Shown here: positions 44,771 to 53,322 of the stretch, piece by piece | Layout: each line of letters starts with the position of its first letter | Position numbering within the stretch: the first letter of the stretch is position 1 | The notes under the pieces: model-generated | The model's input: only the letters and a program-made list of their open reading frames with translations | Database searches by the model: none | What the model was told of the DNA's origin: nothing | Source: an uncultured Pseudomonas sp. | GTDB lineage: Bacteria; Pseudomonadota; Gammaproteobacteria; Pseudomonadales; Pseudomonadaceae | Length of the DNA stretch: 53,460 nt | Reading direction: 5' to 3' | Assembly: GCF_946885885.1 (NCBI RefSeq) | Contig: NZ_CAMPHN010000009.1 | Coordinates: 1 to 53,460, forward strand | Position numbers and translations under genes: made by a program

Positions 44771-45934
44771 TTAATACGCCGCCTGGTAAATCGCCAGGGC
44801 CTGGGCCTCGCTGATCTCCCGTGGATTATTCACCAGCAGGCGCTGTTGCAACATGGCGTCGGCCGCCAATTGCGCCAGCCTGTTTTCAGGCACGCCGACA
44901 TCGCGCAGGCGCGTCGGCAGGCCGCTGCGCGTGCTGAAGTCGGCCAATGCGCCGATAAATTGCTCGGTTTGGCTTAGCGCATCGCCGGGGCGCAAACGCT
45001 CGCCGAGCACCAGCGGCGCCAGCTCGGCATACAAAGGCGCCGCCGCTTCGGCGTTGAAGCCGAGTACATGGGGCAGCACCAGGGCATTGGCCAGGCCATG
45101 GGGAATATGGAAGTGCCCGCCGAGCGGATAGGCGAGGGCATGCACCGCCGCCACCGGCGCATTGGCGAACGCCTGGCCGGCCAGGCAGGCGCCGAGCAGC
45201 ATGGCCTGGCGCGCCTCGCGGTTGCCGCCGTTGTGCACCGCCTCGTCGAGATTGGCCGCCAGCAAACGCAGGGCCTCGCGGGCCAGCAGGTCGGACAGTG
45301 GATTCTTTTTCAGTGCGCTGGTGTAGGCCTCGATCGCATGCACCATGGCGTCGATCCCGGTGGCGGCGGTGATCGCCGGCGGCAGGCCGAGGGTCAGGTC
45401 GGCATCCAGCAGCGCCAGATCCGGCAGCAGCAGTGGCGAAACCACGCCCATCTTGCTGGTTTCGCCGGTGGTGATAATGGCGATCTGCGTCACCTCAGAG
45501 CCGGTGCCGGCGGTGGTCGGCACCTGGATCAGCGGCAGGCGTCGGCCCTTGGCATTGCCGACGCCGTAGACGTCCGTCAGCGTCTGCGTGCCGCCGGGGT
45601 GGGCGAGCAGGGCGACCAGTTTGGCCACGTCCATCGAACTGCCGCCGCCGAAGCCGACGATCAGCTCGGCGCCCAGCGCCTTGGCCTGGGCCACCGCGCT
45701 CAGCACTATGGCTTCGGGCGGATCGGCGAGCACCTGGTCGAATACCTCGACCGCCACACCGGCTTCGGCGAAGCCGGGCAGTAGTTCATCGAGCAAACCA
45801 AGTTTAGTGATACCGGGATCGGTGACGATCAACACCGAACGCGCGCCGCGCTCCTGGCACAAAGCGGCCAAACGGCGCGCCGAGCCGGCTTCGCAAATGA
45901 TCTGTGCGGTGGTGGCGAAACTGAAGGGATGCAT
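44771..45934 (-). CDS. Iron-containing alcohol dehydrogenase
   Basis: 387 residues, group III Fe-ADH. NAD-binding GFGGGSSMDVAKLVALL, the family signature in LPLIQVPTTAGTGSEVTQIA, and metal ligands in GIDAMVHAIEAYT (Asp, His) and HALAYPLGGHFHIPHG (two His) are all present. Oxidises alcohols or reduces aldehydes; specificity unknown. Monocistronic between two copies of the same repeat. It lies near the fatty-acid oxidation pair but with 286 bp of repeats between. Confidence 0.94.
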   Translation of the reverse strand: MHPFSFATTAQIICEAGSARRLAALCQERGARSVLIVTDPGITKLGLLDELLPGFAEAGVAVEVFDQVLADPPEAIVLSAVAQAKALGAELIVGFGGGSSMDVAKLVALLAHPGGTQTLTDVYGVGNAKGRRLPLIQVPTTAGTGSEVTQIAIITTGETSKMGVVSPLLLPDLALLDADLTLGLPPAITAATGIDAMVHAIEAYTSALKKNPLSDLLAREALRLLAANLDEAVHNGGNREARQAMLLGACLAGQAFANAPVAAVHALAYPLGGHFHIPHGLANALVLPHVLGFNAEAAAPLYAELAPLVLGERLRPGDALSQTEQFIGALADFSTRSGLPTRLRDVGVPENRLAQLAADAMLQQRLLVNNPREISEAQALAIYQAAY

Positions 45935-45987
45935 GCTTCGATCCTCTTGTTCTAGAACCCATGTTTATCTGCAAGGCCTGGGAACGC

Positions 45988-46063
45988 GTAGGGCGGACAT
46001 GCCGAAGGCTTGTCCGCCATCTCGGCGCCCGCGGTGGACAAGGCTTCGCCATGTCCACCCTAC
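45988..46063. repeat. 76-bp repeat upstream of iron alcohol dehydrogenase
   Basis: GTAGGGCGGACATGCCGAAG ... GTCCACCCTAC, a close copy of 44682-44758 in the same orientation, 53 bp upstream of the dehydrogenase start. Confidence 0.8.
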
Positions 46064-46108
46064 AAAAGCGCGTTTTCCAACCCGGCAAGTGCAACCTTCC
46101 AAGCCTTT

Positions 46109-46203
46109 GTAGCCCGGATGCAATCCGGGGAATATGCGCGAGCACGCTGCGGATCACCTCCGTCATAAGCAGTTGGGTATCGCTGCGCTCAACACCAATC
46201 TAC
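46109..46203. repeat. Decayed half-copies of two repeat families
   Basis: GTAGCCCGGATGCAATCCGG (46109-46128) is a half of the palindrome at 34068. GTTGGGTATCGCTGCGCTCA (46172 onward, ending CAATCTAC at 46203) is a degraded half of the repeat inserted in mshD. They lie just after the acyl-CoA dehydrogenase gene. Confidence 0.6.
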
Positions 46204-46220
46204 CGTCGCCGTGCGATTCG

Positions 46221-48011
46221 TCAGAACGCAAAGCTCTGCTCGGGCATGGCCATCAGACAATCCGCACCGCCGAGCAAGGCCTCGCGATGGCCGCTGGCCC
46301 GCGGCAGCACCCGGCGCAGATAGAACTGCGCGCTGTGCAGCTTGGCCTGGTAGAACGCCGCCTCGCCAGTGCCCGCATCCAATGCATCCTGCGCCCGCGC
46401 GGCGGCCTGTAGCCAGAAACCGGCGAGCAACACATAAGCCGAATACTGCAGGAAGTCGACCGAGGTGGCGCCGATTTCCTGCACGTCGCGTTGGCTCATG
46501 GCCAACACCTCGGCGCTCAGCTCGCGCCATTCGCCGAGGCGCGTCTGCACGGTTCTGGCCAGTTCGGCCAGGGCCGGGCGAGCGGCCTGGCGGTCGCACA
46601 GTTGGCTGAATTCGGCTTGCAGCGCCGAGAGCTCCGCGCCGCCATCGCCGAGCACCTTGCGGCGGATATAGTCCAGCGCCTGGATGCCGTTGGTGCCTTC
46701 GTACAGCTGAGTGATGCGACTGTCGCGCATCAGCTGTTCGATGCCCCACTCGCGGATATAGCCGTGGCCGCCGTAGACCTGCACGGCGAGGCTGGCGGCT
46801 TCCTGACCCATATCGGTGAGGAAGGCTTTGACGATAGGAATCAGCAGCGCCGCGCGCTTGCCGGCGGCCTTGCGCGCCGCGGCGTCCGGGTGACCGTGTT
46901 CGAGGTCGAGCTGGCGCGCGCAGTAGGCGGCCAGCATGCGGCTGCCTTCGACCAGGGTTTTCTGGGTCAGCAGCATGCGCCGCACATCTGGGTGAACGAT
47001 GATCGGGTCGGCCGCCTTGTGCGGCTCGGCGACGCCGCTGAGAGCGCGCGATTGCAGGCGTTCGCGGGCATAGCCGAGGGCGCCCTGGAACGCCGCTTCG
47101 CCGATTCCCAAGCCTTGCAAACCGACCTGGAAGCGCGCGTCGTTCATCATGGTGAACATGCAAGCCAGGCCCTGGTTCGGCTCGCCGACCAGCCAGCCGG
47201 TTGCGCCGTCGAAATTCATCACGCAGGTCGCGGCGCCCTTGATCCCCATCTTGTGCTCGATGGCGCCGCAGCTCAGGGCATTGCGCGCCCCCGGCGTGCC
47301 ATTGGCGTTGGCGATGAACTTCGGCACCAGCAGCAGGCTGATGCCCTTCACCCCGGCGGGCGCCTCGGGCAGGCGGGCGAGCACCAGATGGACGATGTTC
47401 TCGCTGAGGTCCTGCTCGCCGCCACTGATGAAAATCTTGCTGCCGCTGACCTTGTAACTGCCGTCGGCCTGAGGTTCCGCTCGGGTGCGCAGCAGCGCCA
47501 GGTCGGTGCCGGCCTGGGGTTCGGTCAGGCACATGGTGCCGGCCCACTGGCCGCTCACCAGTTTGTGCAGGTAGGCCTGCTTGAGCGCGTCGCTGCCGTG
47601 CTTGTACAGCGCCAGCACCGCGCCTTCGGTCAGCCCGGAATAGACCCGGAACGACAGCGAGGCGCTCATCAACATCTCGTGAAAATTGCACGCCAGCAGC
47701 TGCGGTAGCGCCTGACCGCCGTATTCGCTGGGGCCGGTCATGCTCGCCCAGCCATTGTCGACATACTGCCGATAGGCCTCGGCAAAGCCGGCGGGGGTAC
47801 TCACCTCACCGTTTTCCAGGGTCACGCCCTGCTCGTCGCTGTTACGGTTGAGCGGCGCTACCACGCCGGCGGCATAGCGCGCGCCTTCCTCCAGCACGCC
47901 GTCGATCAGCTCGCGGTCCAGGCCATTGCCCAGCAGCGCGCAATGGCCGCCGATATCGAACAGCTCGTGCAGGACAAAACGCATGTCGCGTAGCGGAGCC
48001 CGATAGCTCAT
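46221..48011 (-). CDS. Acyl-CoA dehydrogenase (large, DmdC-like family)
   Basis: 596 residues, the long form with an extra C-terminal domain. FAD/acyl-binding motifs: MCLTEPQAGTDLALLRTRA, VSGSKIFISGGEQDL, and the catalytic base E438 in QLYEGTNGIQALDYI. GGHGYIREWGIEQLMRD is also typical. Members act on medium/long acyl-CoA or 3-methylmercaptopropionyl-CoA (DmdC); the substrate here is open. 4-bp overlap with the 3-hydroxyacyl-CoA dehydrogenase gene, so the two form a beta-oxidation operon facing a LysR regulator. Confidence 0.93.
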   Translation of the reverse strand: MSYRAPLRDMRFVLHELFDIGGHCALLGNGLDRELIDGVLEEGARYAAGVVAPLNRNSDEQGVTLENGEVSTPAGFAEAYRQYVDNGWASMTGPSEYGGQALPQLLACNFHEMLMSASLSFRVYSGLTEGAVLALYKHGSDALKQAYLHKLVSGQWAGTMCLTEPQAGTDLALLRTRAEPQADGSYKVSGSKIFISGGEQDLSENIVHLVLARLPEAPAGVKGISLLLVPKFIANANGTPGARNALSCGAIEHKMGIKGAATCVMNFDGATGWLVGEPNQGLACMFTMMNDARFQVGLQGLGIGEAAFQGALGYARERLQSRALSGVAEPHKAADPIIVHPDVRRMLLTQKTLVEGSRMLAAYCARQLDLEHGHPDAAARKAAGKRAALLIPIVKAFLTDMGQEAASLAVQVYGGHGYIREWGIEQLMRDSRITQLYEGTNGIQALDYIRRKVLGDGGAELSALQAEFSQLCDRQAARPALAELARTVQTRLGEWRELSAEVLAMSQRDVQEIGATSVDFLQYSAYVLLAGFWLQAAARAQDALDAGTGEAAFYQAKLHSAQFYLRRVLPRASGHREALLGGADCLMAMPEQSFAF

Positions 48012-49249
48012 ACCCGGCCCTCGCGCACATCAGCGAATCGATTATGGCTGGCGGCCAGATGCTCGATCAATTTGGCCGGCTGCCAATGGTCGCCGAACAG
48101 CGGCTGCAAGGCTTTCAGGCGCTGCTCGATCGCCGCCACGCCCTGGCTGTCGGCCCAGGCCATGGGCCCGCCCTTGTCGGCCGGGAAGCCATAGCCATTG
48201 AGGTACACCAGGTCGATGTCATGGCTGTTGGCGGCGATATTCTCTTCGAGGATTTTCGCCCCCTCGTTGACCAGCGCGAGCAGGCAGCGTTCGAGGATTT
48301 CCGTGGCGTCGATATCCCGGCGCACGAAGCCCAGCTGCTCGGAAACCCGCAGCACCAGGGCGTCGACCTCGGGGTCGTGCTCGGCCTGACGACTGCCCTC
48401 GGCGTAGCGGTAATAGCCCATGCCGGCCTTCTGGCCGAAGCGGCCGAGTGCGCAGAGGCGGTTATCCACCTGCACCGTCGGCTCATCCTGGCCCTTGCCG
48501 GCAAGCTCGCGGGCGCGCCACTCCAGGTCGATCCCCACCACGTCGTACATACGGAACGGGCCCATGGCGAAACCGAAGCCTTGCAGCGCGGTGTCGACCT
48601 GATGCGGATAGGCGCCCTCGAGCAACAGCATCCGCGCCTCGCGCACATAGGTGTGCAGCATGCGGTTGCCGATAAAGCCATCGCAGTTGCCGGCCACCAC
48701 GCTGACCTTGCCGATACGCTGGCCGAGGGCCAAGGCGGCGTCGAGCACAGCCTGGCTGGTGCGCGCGCCGCGGACGATTTCCAGCAGCTTCATGATGTGC
48801 GCCGGACTGAAGAAGTGCAGACCCAGCACCTGCTGCGGGCGTTGGGTGACGGCGGCGATGGCGTCGATATCCAGCGCCGAGGTGTTGCTGGCGAGAATCG
48901 CGCTGGGCTTGAGCAGGGCGTCCAGGCTGCGGAAGATCTGCTGCTTGAGTTCGAGGTTTTCGTACACCGCCTCGATCACCAGATCGACCGGGCCCAGCGC
49001 CGCATAGTCGTCCACCGGAACGATGCAGGCCAGGCGCGCATCGGCTTGCGCCTGATCGATACGCCCGAGTCTGACGTTATGCGCCTGGGTCTCGGCCACC
49101 GTCTTCAGCGCCTGTTCGAGCATCTGCGGATTGTTATCCAGCCACAGCACCGGGATGCCGGCGTTGGCCAGGTTCATGACGATGCCGCGGCCCATGGTGC
49201 CGGCACCGATCACGGCGGCTCGATCGAGGGAGAAAACAGCGTGGCTCAT
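48008..49249 (-). CDS. 3-hydroxyacyl-CoA dehydrogenase
   Basis: 413 residues. Rossmann motif VIGAGTMGRGIVMNLANAG, SNTSALDI, the catalytic LHFFSPAHIMKLLEIV (His), and GNCDGFIGNRM. The C-terminal half carries two 3HCDH helical domains (MGPFRMYDVVGIDLEW; NGYGFPADKGGPMAWAD). It lacks the enoyl-CoA hydratase half found in FadB-type enzymes. Oxidises 3-hydroxyacyl-CoA with NAD+. ATG 49249 has GAGG at good spacing; ATG 49255 is possible. First gene of the operon with the acyl-CoA dehydrogenase. Confidence 0.92.
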   Translation of the reverse strand: MSHAVFSLDRAAVIGAGTMGRGIVMNLANAGIPVLWLDNNPQMLEQALKTVAETQAHNVRLGRIDQAQADARLACIVPVDDYAALGPVDLVIEAVYENLELKQQIFRSLDALLKPSAILASNTSALDIDAIAAVTQRPQQVLGLHFFSPAHIMKLLEIVRGARTSQAVLDAALALGQRIGKVSVVAGNCDGFIGNRMLHTYVREARMLLLEGAYPHQVDTALQGFGFAMGPFRMYDVVGIDLEWRARELAGKGQDEPTVQVDNRLCALGRFGQKAGMGYYRYAEGSRQAEHDPEVDALVLRVSEQLGFVRRDIDATEILERCLLALVNEGAKILEENIAANSHDIDLVYLNGYGFPADKGGPMAWADSQGVAAIEQRLKALQPLFGDHWQPAKLIEHLAASHNRFADVREGRV

Positions 49250-49353
49250 GGTCATGCCTCATATGCCGAAGAAAGTTCGCCCAACACCATAAGCAAGGCG
49301 TTACTATTTTTGAAATTTAGACTTGTGATACCTCGTATTCTCTTGGTGAATAA

Positions 49354-50250
49354 GTGCTGCCGAATTTCGATCTCAACCTGTTGCGCGTGTTCGATGCGCT
49401 GATGCGCGAGCGCAACGTCTCGCGGGCGGCCGAGCGGCTGGCGCTGAGCCAGCCGGCGGTGAGCAATTCCCTCGGCCGCCTGCGCGAGCTGCTCGACGAC
49501 CCTTTGCTGGTGCGGGTCGGCCGCAGCATGCAACCGACACCGCGGGCGCTGGCCCTGGAGGCGCCGATACGTGCGGCCTTGCGGCAGATCGAAGAAAGCC
49601 TGAAAAACGGCGATGGCTTCGATCCGGCGAGCAGCCGTCAGCGCTTCAACATCGCACTGACCGATTACGTCGAGCTGATCTGCATGCCGCGCCTGGTCCG
49701 GCAGCTCAGCGAGCTGGCGCCGGGCATCGCTATCGACATCCAGCACTTGAGTTCGACGCTACCCGCCGAAGCCTTGGACAAGGGTGAGCTGGATCTGGTG
49801 ATCGGACGTTTCGAGACATTGCCGGCGCGTTTTTCCCGTCGCCATTGGATGAGCGAAACCCTGCAAGTGGCGTTGCGCCGCGACCACCCACAGGGGCAGG
49901 GCGAACTGGATCTACCGGCGTTTCTCGGGCTGCGTCATCTATGGGTGCATGGCGGCCAGACCCGCGGCATGGTCGATCAATGGTTGGGCGAGCAGGGCCT
50001 GTGCCGGGATATTCGCTACACCACGCCGAATTACCTGCAAGCCGCGCATATAGTCGCCAGCAGCGAGCTCGCGGCGGTGTTGCCCAGCCAGTTGGCGCGC
50101 TACTTCGCGACGCTGTTGCCGCTGCAATTGTTCGAGCTGCCGTTTGCCCTGGGCCCGTTCCATCTGGAGATCGTCAGCCTGGCGCAACGCCAGCGCGACC
50201 CGGCATTGCAGTGGTTGATCGAGCGGATAGCGGTTACCAGCCGCGGCTGA
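49354..50250 (+). CDS. LysR family transcriptional regulator
   Basis: 298 residues from a GTG. N-terminal winged helix (LNLLRVFDALMRERNVSRAA, RLALSQPAVSNSLGRLRE) and a type 2 periplasmic-binding-like effector domain (FNIALTDYVELICMPRLVRQ, KGELDLVIGRFE). Close to NahR/NodD-like LysR members in the opening LNLLRVFDAL. Divergent from the hydroxyacyl-CoA dehydrogenase operon with a 104-bp AT-rich gap (49250-49353), the usual place for its binding site, so it probably controls that operon. Inducer unknown. Confidence 0.92.
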   Translation: MLPNFDLNLLRVFDALMRERNVSRAAERLALSQPAVSNSLGRLRELLDDPLLVRVGRSMQPTPRALALEAPIRAALRQIEESLKNGDGFDPASSRQRFNIALTDYVELICMPRLVRQLSELAPGIAIDIQHLSSTLPAEALDKGELDLVIGRFETLPARFSRRHWMSETLQVALRRDHPQGQGELDLPAFLGLRHLWVHGGQTRGMVDQWLGEQGLCRDIRYTTPNYLQAAHIVASSELAAVLPSQLARYFATLLPLQLFELPFALGPFHLEIVSLAQRQRDPALQWLIERIAVTSRG

Positions 50251-50318
50251 GCCTGGCTCGACTGCACTGCATCGCTGCTCCCCCATAGCCCGCAAACCGG
50301 GCGGCAAAGGTTCAGGTA

Positions 50319-51335
50319 TCAGTTGCTCCGCCGCTCGAACAGATACTCGCCACCGGCCTCATGGCCGGCAACCGCCGCTGCGCCATACTGCGGTTGTTGC
50401 GGGTAGTCCTGGCTAACGCCATGGCGCACAACCTGATACACATCGAAGCCCGCTACCGTGGCGTTCAGTTGCTGCAGGCTGCGCAGAAAATGCCAGGCGA
50501 ACACGGAATGGCCGTCCTTGCCTTCGTCGGATACCGGCTCTTCGCCGCCGGAAGACAACACCAACACGCTGCGCTTGCGCAGGACTTCGGCGGTCGAGAG
50601 TTTGCCGCCCTGGTAAGACGGCCCCCGAACCAGGGTGCCGGAGAAGCAGCTGTCCGAGACCAGCAGCACCTGACGGGCGGGTATCGCCCGCAGCAAGGTG
50701 GCGATGTCCTTATTGGAGAGCCACTGCGCCGCGCTCTTCACCGAGCCGTCACTGGGTATCCAATAACCCATCTCGGTTTCATCGAACAGATAGCCATGCC
50801 CGGCGTAGTAGACAAACACCGCATCGGCCGGCGTCAGCTCGCGGGCCAGTGCGGCAACCGCGCGAACGATGTCGGCCTTGCTGGCATTGGTCAGCACCCG
50901 CACCTCGAAACCGAGAACCTGCTTCAAGGTGGCCGCGACCCGCTGCACATCGTGGATGGGGGTGAGCAGGGGCGGGATCGGTGCCAAATACTGGTTATTG
51001 CCAATCAACAGCGCCACGCGCTTTTCTATCGGACGTCCGGCAATGGCCGCAGGCACCCCGGCTGGGGCGGCCTTGGGCAGGCAGTAGGCCTGGTCGTCAT
51101 CGCTCGCGTTGCACTCGCGCACATCCACCACCCGCGGGTTGCGCCGCAATTCCTCAAGCGCTTCGCGGTACAGCAGGGTGCGCGCCTGGTGGCGCTGTAT
51201 ATCGATTGCCTGCATCTGTGCGCGGCCGGGTATACCGCCGGCAAAGGGCGGAGGGCGGAAGCCGGCCAGAGCCTGCACGCTGATCAGGGCCGCCGTGACA
51301 ATGGCAAGCAAAGCTGCAACAGCTGGCGTTCGCAT
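50319..51335 (-). CDS. Exported caspase-like protease (peptidase C14 family)
   Basis: 338 residues. A signal peptide (about 1-25, ending ALA) precedes a helical stretch and the caspase-like p20 domain. RVALLIGNNQYL opens the fold, the catalytic His is H180 in VYYAGHG, and the catalytic Cys is C230 in SDSCFSG. The dyad is intact. The protein is therefore a metacaspase/caspase-homologue acting in the periplasm or outside; its targets are unknown. ATG 51335 shares a base with the stop of the lipoprotein hydrolase gene upstream (TGATG; a GTG at 51338 is possible). Last gene of the barrel-hydrolase-caspase operon. Confidence 0.9.
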   Translation of the reverse strand: MRTPAVAALLAIVTAALISVQALAGFRPPPFAGGIPGRAQMQAIDIQRHQARTLLYREALEELRRNPRVVDVRECNASDDDQAYCLPKAAPAGVPAAIAGRPIEKRVALLIGNNQYLAPIPPLLTPIHDVQRVAATLKQVLGFEVRVLTNASKADIVRAVAALARELTPADAVFVYYAGHGYLFDETEMGYWIPSDGSVKSAAQWLSNKDIATLLRAIPARQVLLVSDSCFSGTLVRGPSYQGGKLSTAEVLRKRSVLVLSSGGEEPVSDEGKDGHSVFAWHFLRSLQQLNATVAGFDVYQVVRHGVSQDYPQQPQYGAAAVAGHEAGGEYLFERRSN

Positions 51336-52168
51336 CACTCAATCTCCTGGTTCGGTAGCAGCCTTGGCCAATGCTCCACCCAACAACAGCCATGGTCGAA
51401 GTCGGGCACGCGCTGCAGGCGCCCACCGTGGCGGGCGACGAAGCGTGCGCCAAGGCTATCCGGCACCACCTGATCACGCTTACCTACCAGGTGCACGGCA
51501 TAGGGCAGCGGCCCAGGCCCGTCCAGCGGGTCGAGCGAGCCATGCAGGGGCGACAGGCCCTTTAGCCGTGCCCACTCGGCCAGCGCCAGCGGCGCCGCCA
51601 GGGTGACCAGCGCCTCGACATCGTCACGCCGCTGCGCCAACAGGGTGGCGATCACGCCGCCGCCGGAATAACCGATCAGGCGCAAGCGTTCGGCGCCAGC
51701 CAGTTGCTTGAGCTGGCTCAGGGCCTGATCCATGGCGCTCAGCACCTCGGGCGCAAAACGCCGCTCGCTCCAGTAGGCACTCGAACAATCGGCCAGCGCC
51801 GCTGGCGCGAGATACTGGCAGGGCCGGCCCAGGTAGGCGACGTTGCTGCTCGGGTCGCGTTCGGCCAGCAACAACGCCATGGGCCGCAACGGCGTAGGGT
51901 CGCGCGGTGGTCGATAGGCGCTATGCCAGGGCGCACCGTCGCCTTCTAGATATACTGTCAGGCTGGACGGCTGCCCGGTTTGCCGCAGCAAGGCCAACAA
52001 CTTGAATTGCCCCGGCTGTAGCGCCACGGGCGTCCAGCCGCGGGCCGGGGCCCAGGACTCAGGTTGGCCCTGTGCGCCCTGCAGATACGCCGGGCCCTGG
52101 GTGGCGCAGGCGTTCAGCAGGGCCGCGCCTATCGCTGCGGCCAACAGTTGCCAACGTGCCCAGGGCAT
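51335..52168 (-). CDS. Lipoprotein alpha/beta hydrolase
   Basis: 277 residues. A lipoprotein signal with lipobox LLNAC (Cys21) precedes an alpha/beta hydrolase fold with nucleophile elbow G-Y-S168-G-G-G. An acid residue is likely in LVGKRDQVVP and a His in FDHGCCW. LTVYLEGDGAPWHS fits the strand before the oxyanion hole. An esterase, lipase or peptidase acting at the envelope; substrate unknown. Lies 9 bp after the beta-barrel gene and overlaps the caspase gene by one base, so the three are probably one transcript. Confidence 0.88.
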   Translation of the reverse strand: MPWARWQLLAAAIGAALLNACATQGPAYLQGAQGQPESWAPARGWTPVALQPGQFKLLALLRQTGQPSSLTVYLEGDGAPWHSAYRPPRDPTPLRPMALLLAERDPSSNVAYLGRPCQYLAPAALADCSSAYWSERRFAPEVLSAMDQALSQLKQLAGAERLRLIGYSGGGVIATLLAQRRDDVEALVTLAAPLALAEWARLKGLSPLHGSLDPLDGPGPLPYAVHLVGKRDQVVPDSLGARFVARHGGRLQRVPDFDHGCCWVEHWPRLLPNQEIE

Positions 52169-52177
52169 AGGTTTGAC

Positions 52178-53284
52178 TCAGAAGCGCAGGTTGAGGTTGG
52201 CCACCCAGGTATTCATGTTCTGGTGACTACGGCCCTCTTCCTGCTCATAGGCCACGCCGCCAGTGATGCCATGGGCCAGCGAGAAATAATTCACGCCTAC
52301 CGTCCATACCCAGGCCTCTTTACCGATAGGGTCGTCGGGGGAGAAGTTCAGCGTTGTCGAACGGTGCAGGTCGTCCATGTATTTGAGGCCGACATAGGGC
52401 AGCCAGCCGTTCAACCAATAGCCGACTTGTCCGCCCACTTGGATACGGTCGAGCTTGTTCTTCGCGTCGGAGTCCTGCAGCTTGCTCTGGCCTAACAGAT
52501 CCTCGGTTTCGCCACGCAGATCAACGTCGTCGTAGTGCTCTTCGGCATGCAGATAGCCGAGTCTGCCGGTGAATTGCCAGTTATCCAGCCAACGTTGGTA
52601 ATTGAGATTGACCCCGGTATACCAACGATCCACATCCTGGGTGCTGCTGTTGCTCGCGTCCAGGCGGCCCTGGCCGAGGCCGATACTGGCATCCAGGGAG
52701 AACTCGTCGTTCAGTTGCCAGCCGATATAGGGGGCGACCATATAACCGCGGCTGCTCAAGTCGTTTCTTTCTGCGCCTATGGCCGTGGTTATCCCCGACA
52801 GATCGCCCCTGTCGATGGCCACGGACAGGCCAACCACCAGCGCGGAAGACAGGCTATAGTCGCCGCCGAGCACGTAGTTCTGGATATCGAAGTCGTTCTT
52901 GGTGTCGCTGCCAGAGTTGTTCTCGTAACGCTGATCGATATCGTCGTCGGTGACGTTGCCCCACAGGTTGAACGGCTGCGCCACATCGCCCGCGGCCATG
53001 CCCCGGCCGCCGCCATTGGCCGCAAGACTGGGCGCGCCGGGCGCCGTCCAGCGCCGCGCTAGGGCATCGGAAATAGCGGAAAATTGCTGGGCCGCGGTGG
53101 CGTTGAGCAGCACTTGTGAAGTGGTTGTGCCACCGCCGAAACACTCGGGGTGGTTGGAGATCGCCTGTTCGGCGAATATGCCGCCAGACGAGTACCCCGA
53201 GTAGGCACTCAGGCAGTTGGCGAAGGCGCTAATGGGCGATGCTAGACAGATGCCGGCCATAACCAGCTTGGTGGTTGTGTTCAT
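52178..53284 (-). CDS. Outer-membrane autotransporter-type beta-barrel protein
   Basis: 368 residues from ATG 53284 (GAGGAG 8 nt upstream). Signal peptide about 1-23 (ISAFA). A short 80-residue N-terminal part holds two Cys (NCLSAYSGYSSGG, HPECFGGG), which may form a disulfide. The linker QQFSAISDALARRW and then alternating amphipathic strands (NLWGNVTDDDIDQ, YVLGGDYSLSSALVVGLSVA, MVAPYIGWQLNDEFSLDASI) follow, ending in the outer-membrane signature LNLRF. This matches the C-terminal autotransporter barrel, but there is almost no passenger. First complete gene of the envelope operon with the lipoprotein hydrolase and caspase. Confidence 0.88.
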   Translation of the reverse strand: MNTTTKLVMAGICLASPISAFANCLSAYSGYSSGGIFAEQAISNHPECFGGGTTTSQVLLNATAAQQFSAISDALARRWTAPGAPSLAANGGGRGMAAGDVAQPFNLWGNVTDDDIDQRYENNSGSDTKNDFDIQNYVLGGDYSLSSALVVGLSVAIDRGDLSGITTAIGAERNDLSSRGYMVAPYIGWQLNDEFSLDASIGLGQGRLDASNSSTQDVDRWYTGVNLNYQRWLDNWQFTGRLGYLHAEEHYDDVDLRGETEDLLGQSKLQDSDAKNKLDRIQVGGQVGYWLNGWLPYVGLKYMDDLHRSTTLNFSPDDPIGKEAWVWTVGVNYFSLAHGITGGVAYEQEEGRSHQNMNTWVANLNLRF

Positions 53285-53322
53285 GGACAAGCTCCTCGTG
53301 AGGCAGATTTTTCTTATCGGCG

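Noticed and set aside
50284..50303. Hairpin GCCCG-CAAAC-CGGGC after the LysR gene as a terminator
   Set aside because: Only a 5-bp stem and no T tract follows on either strand.
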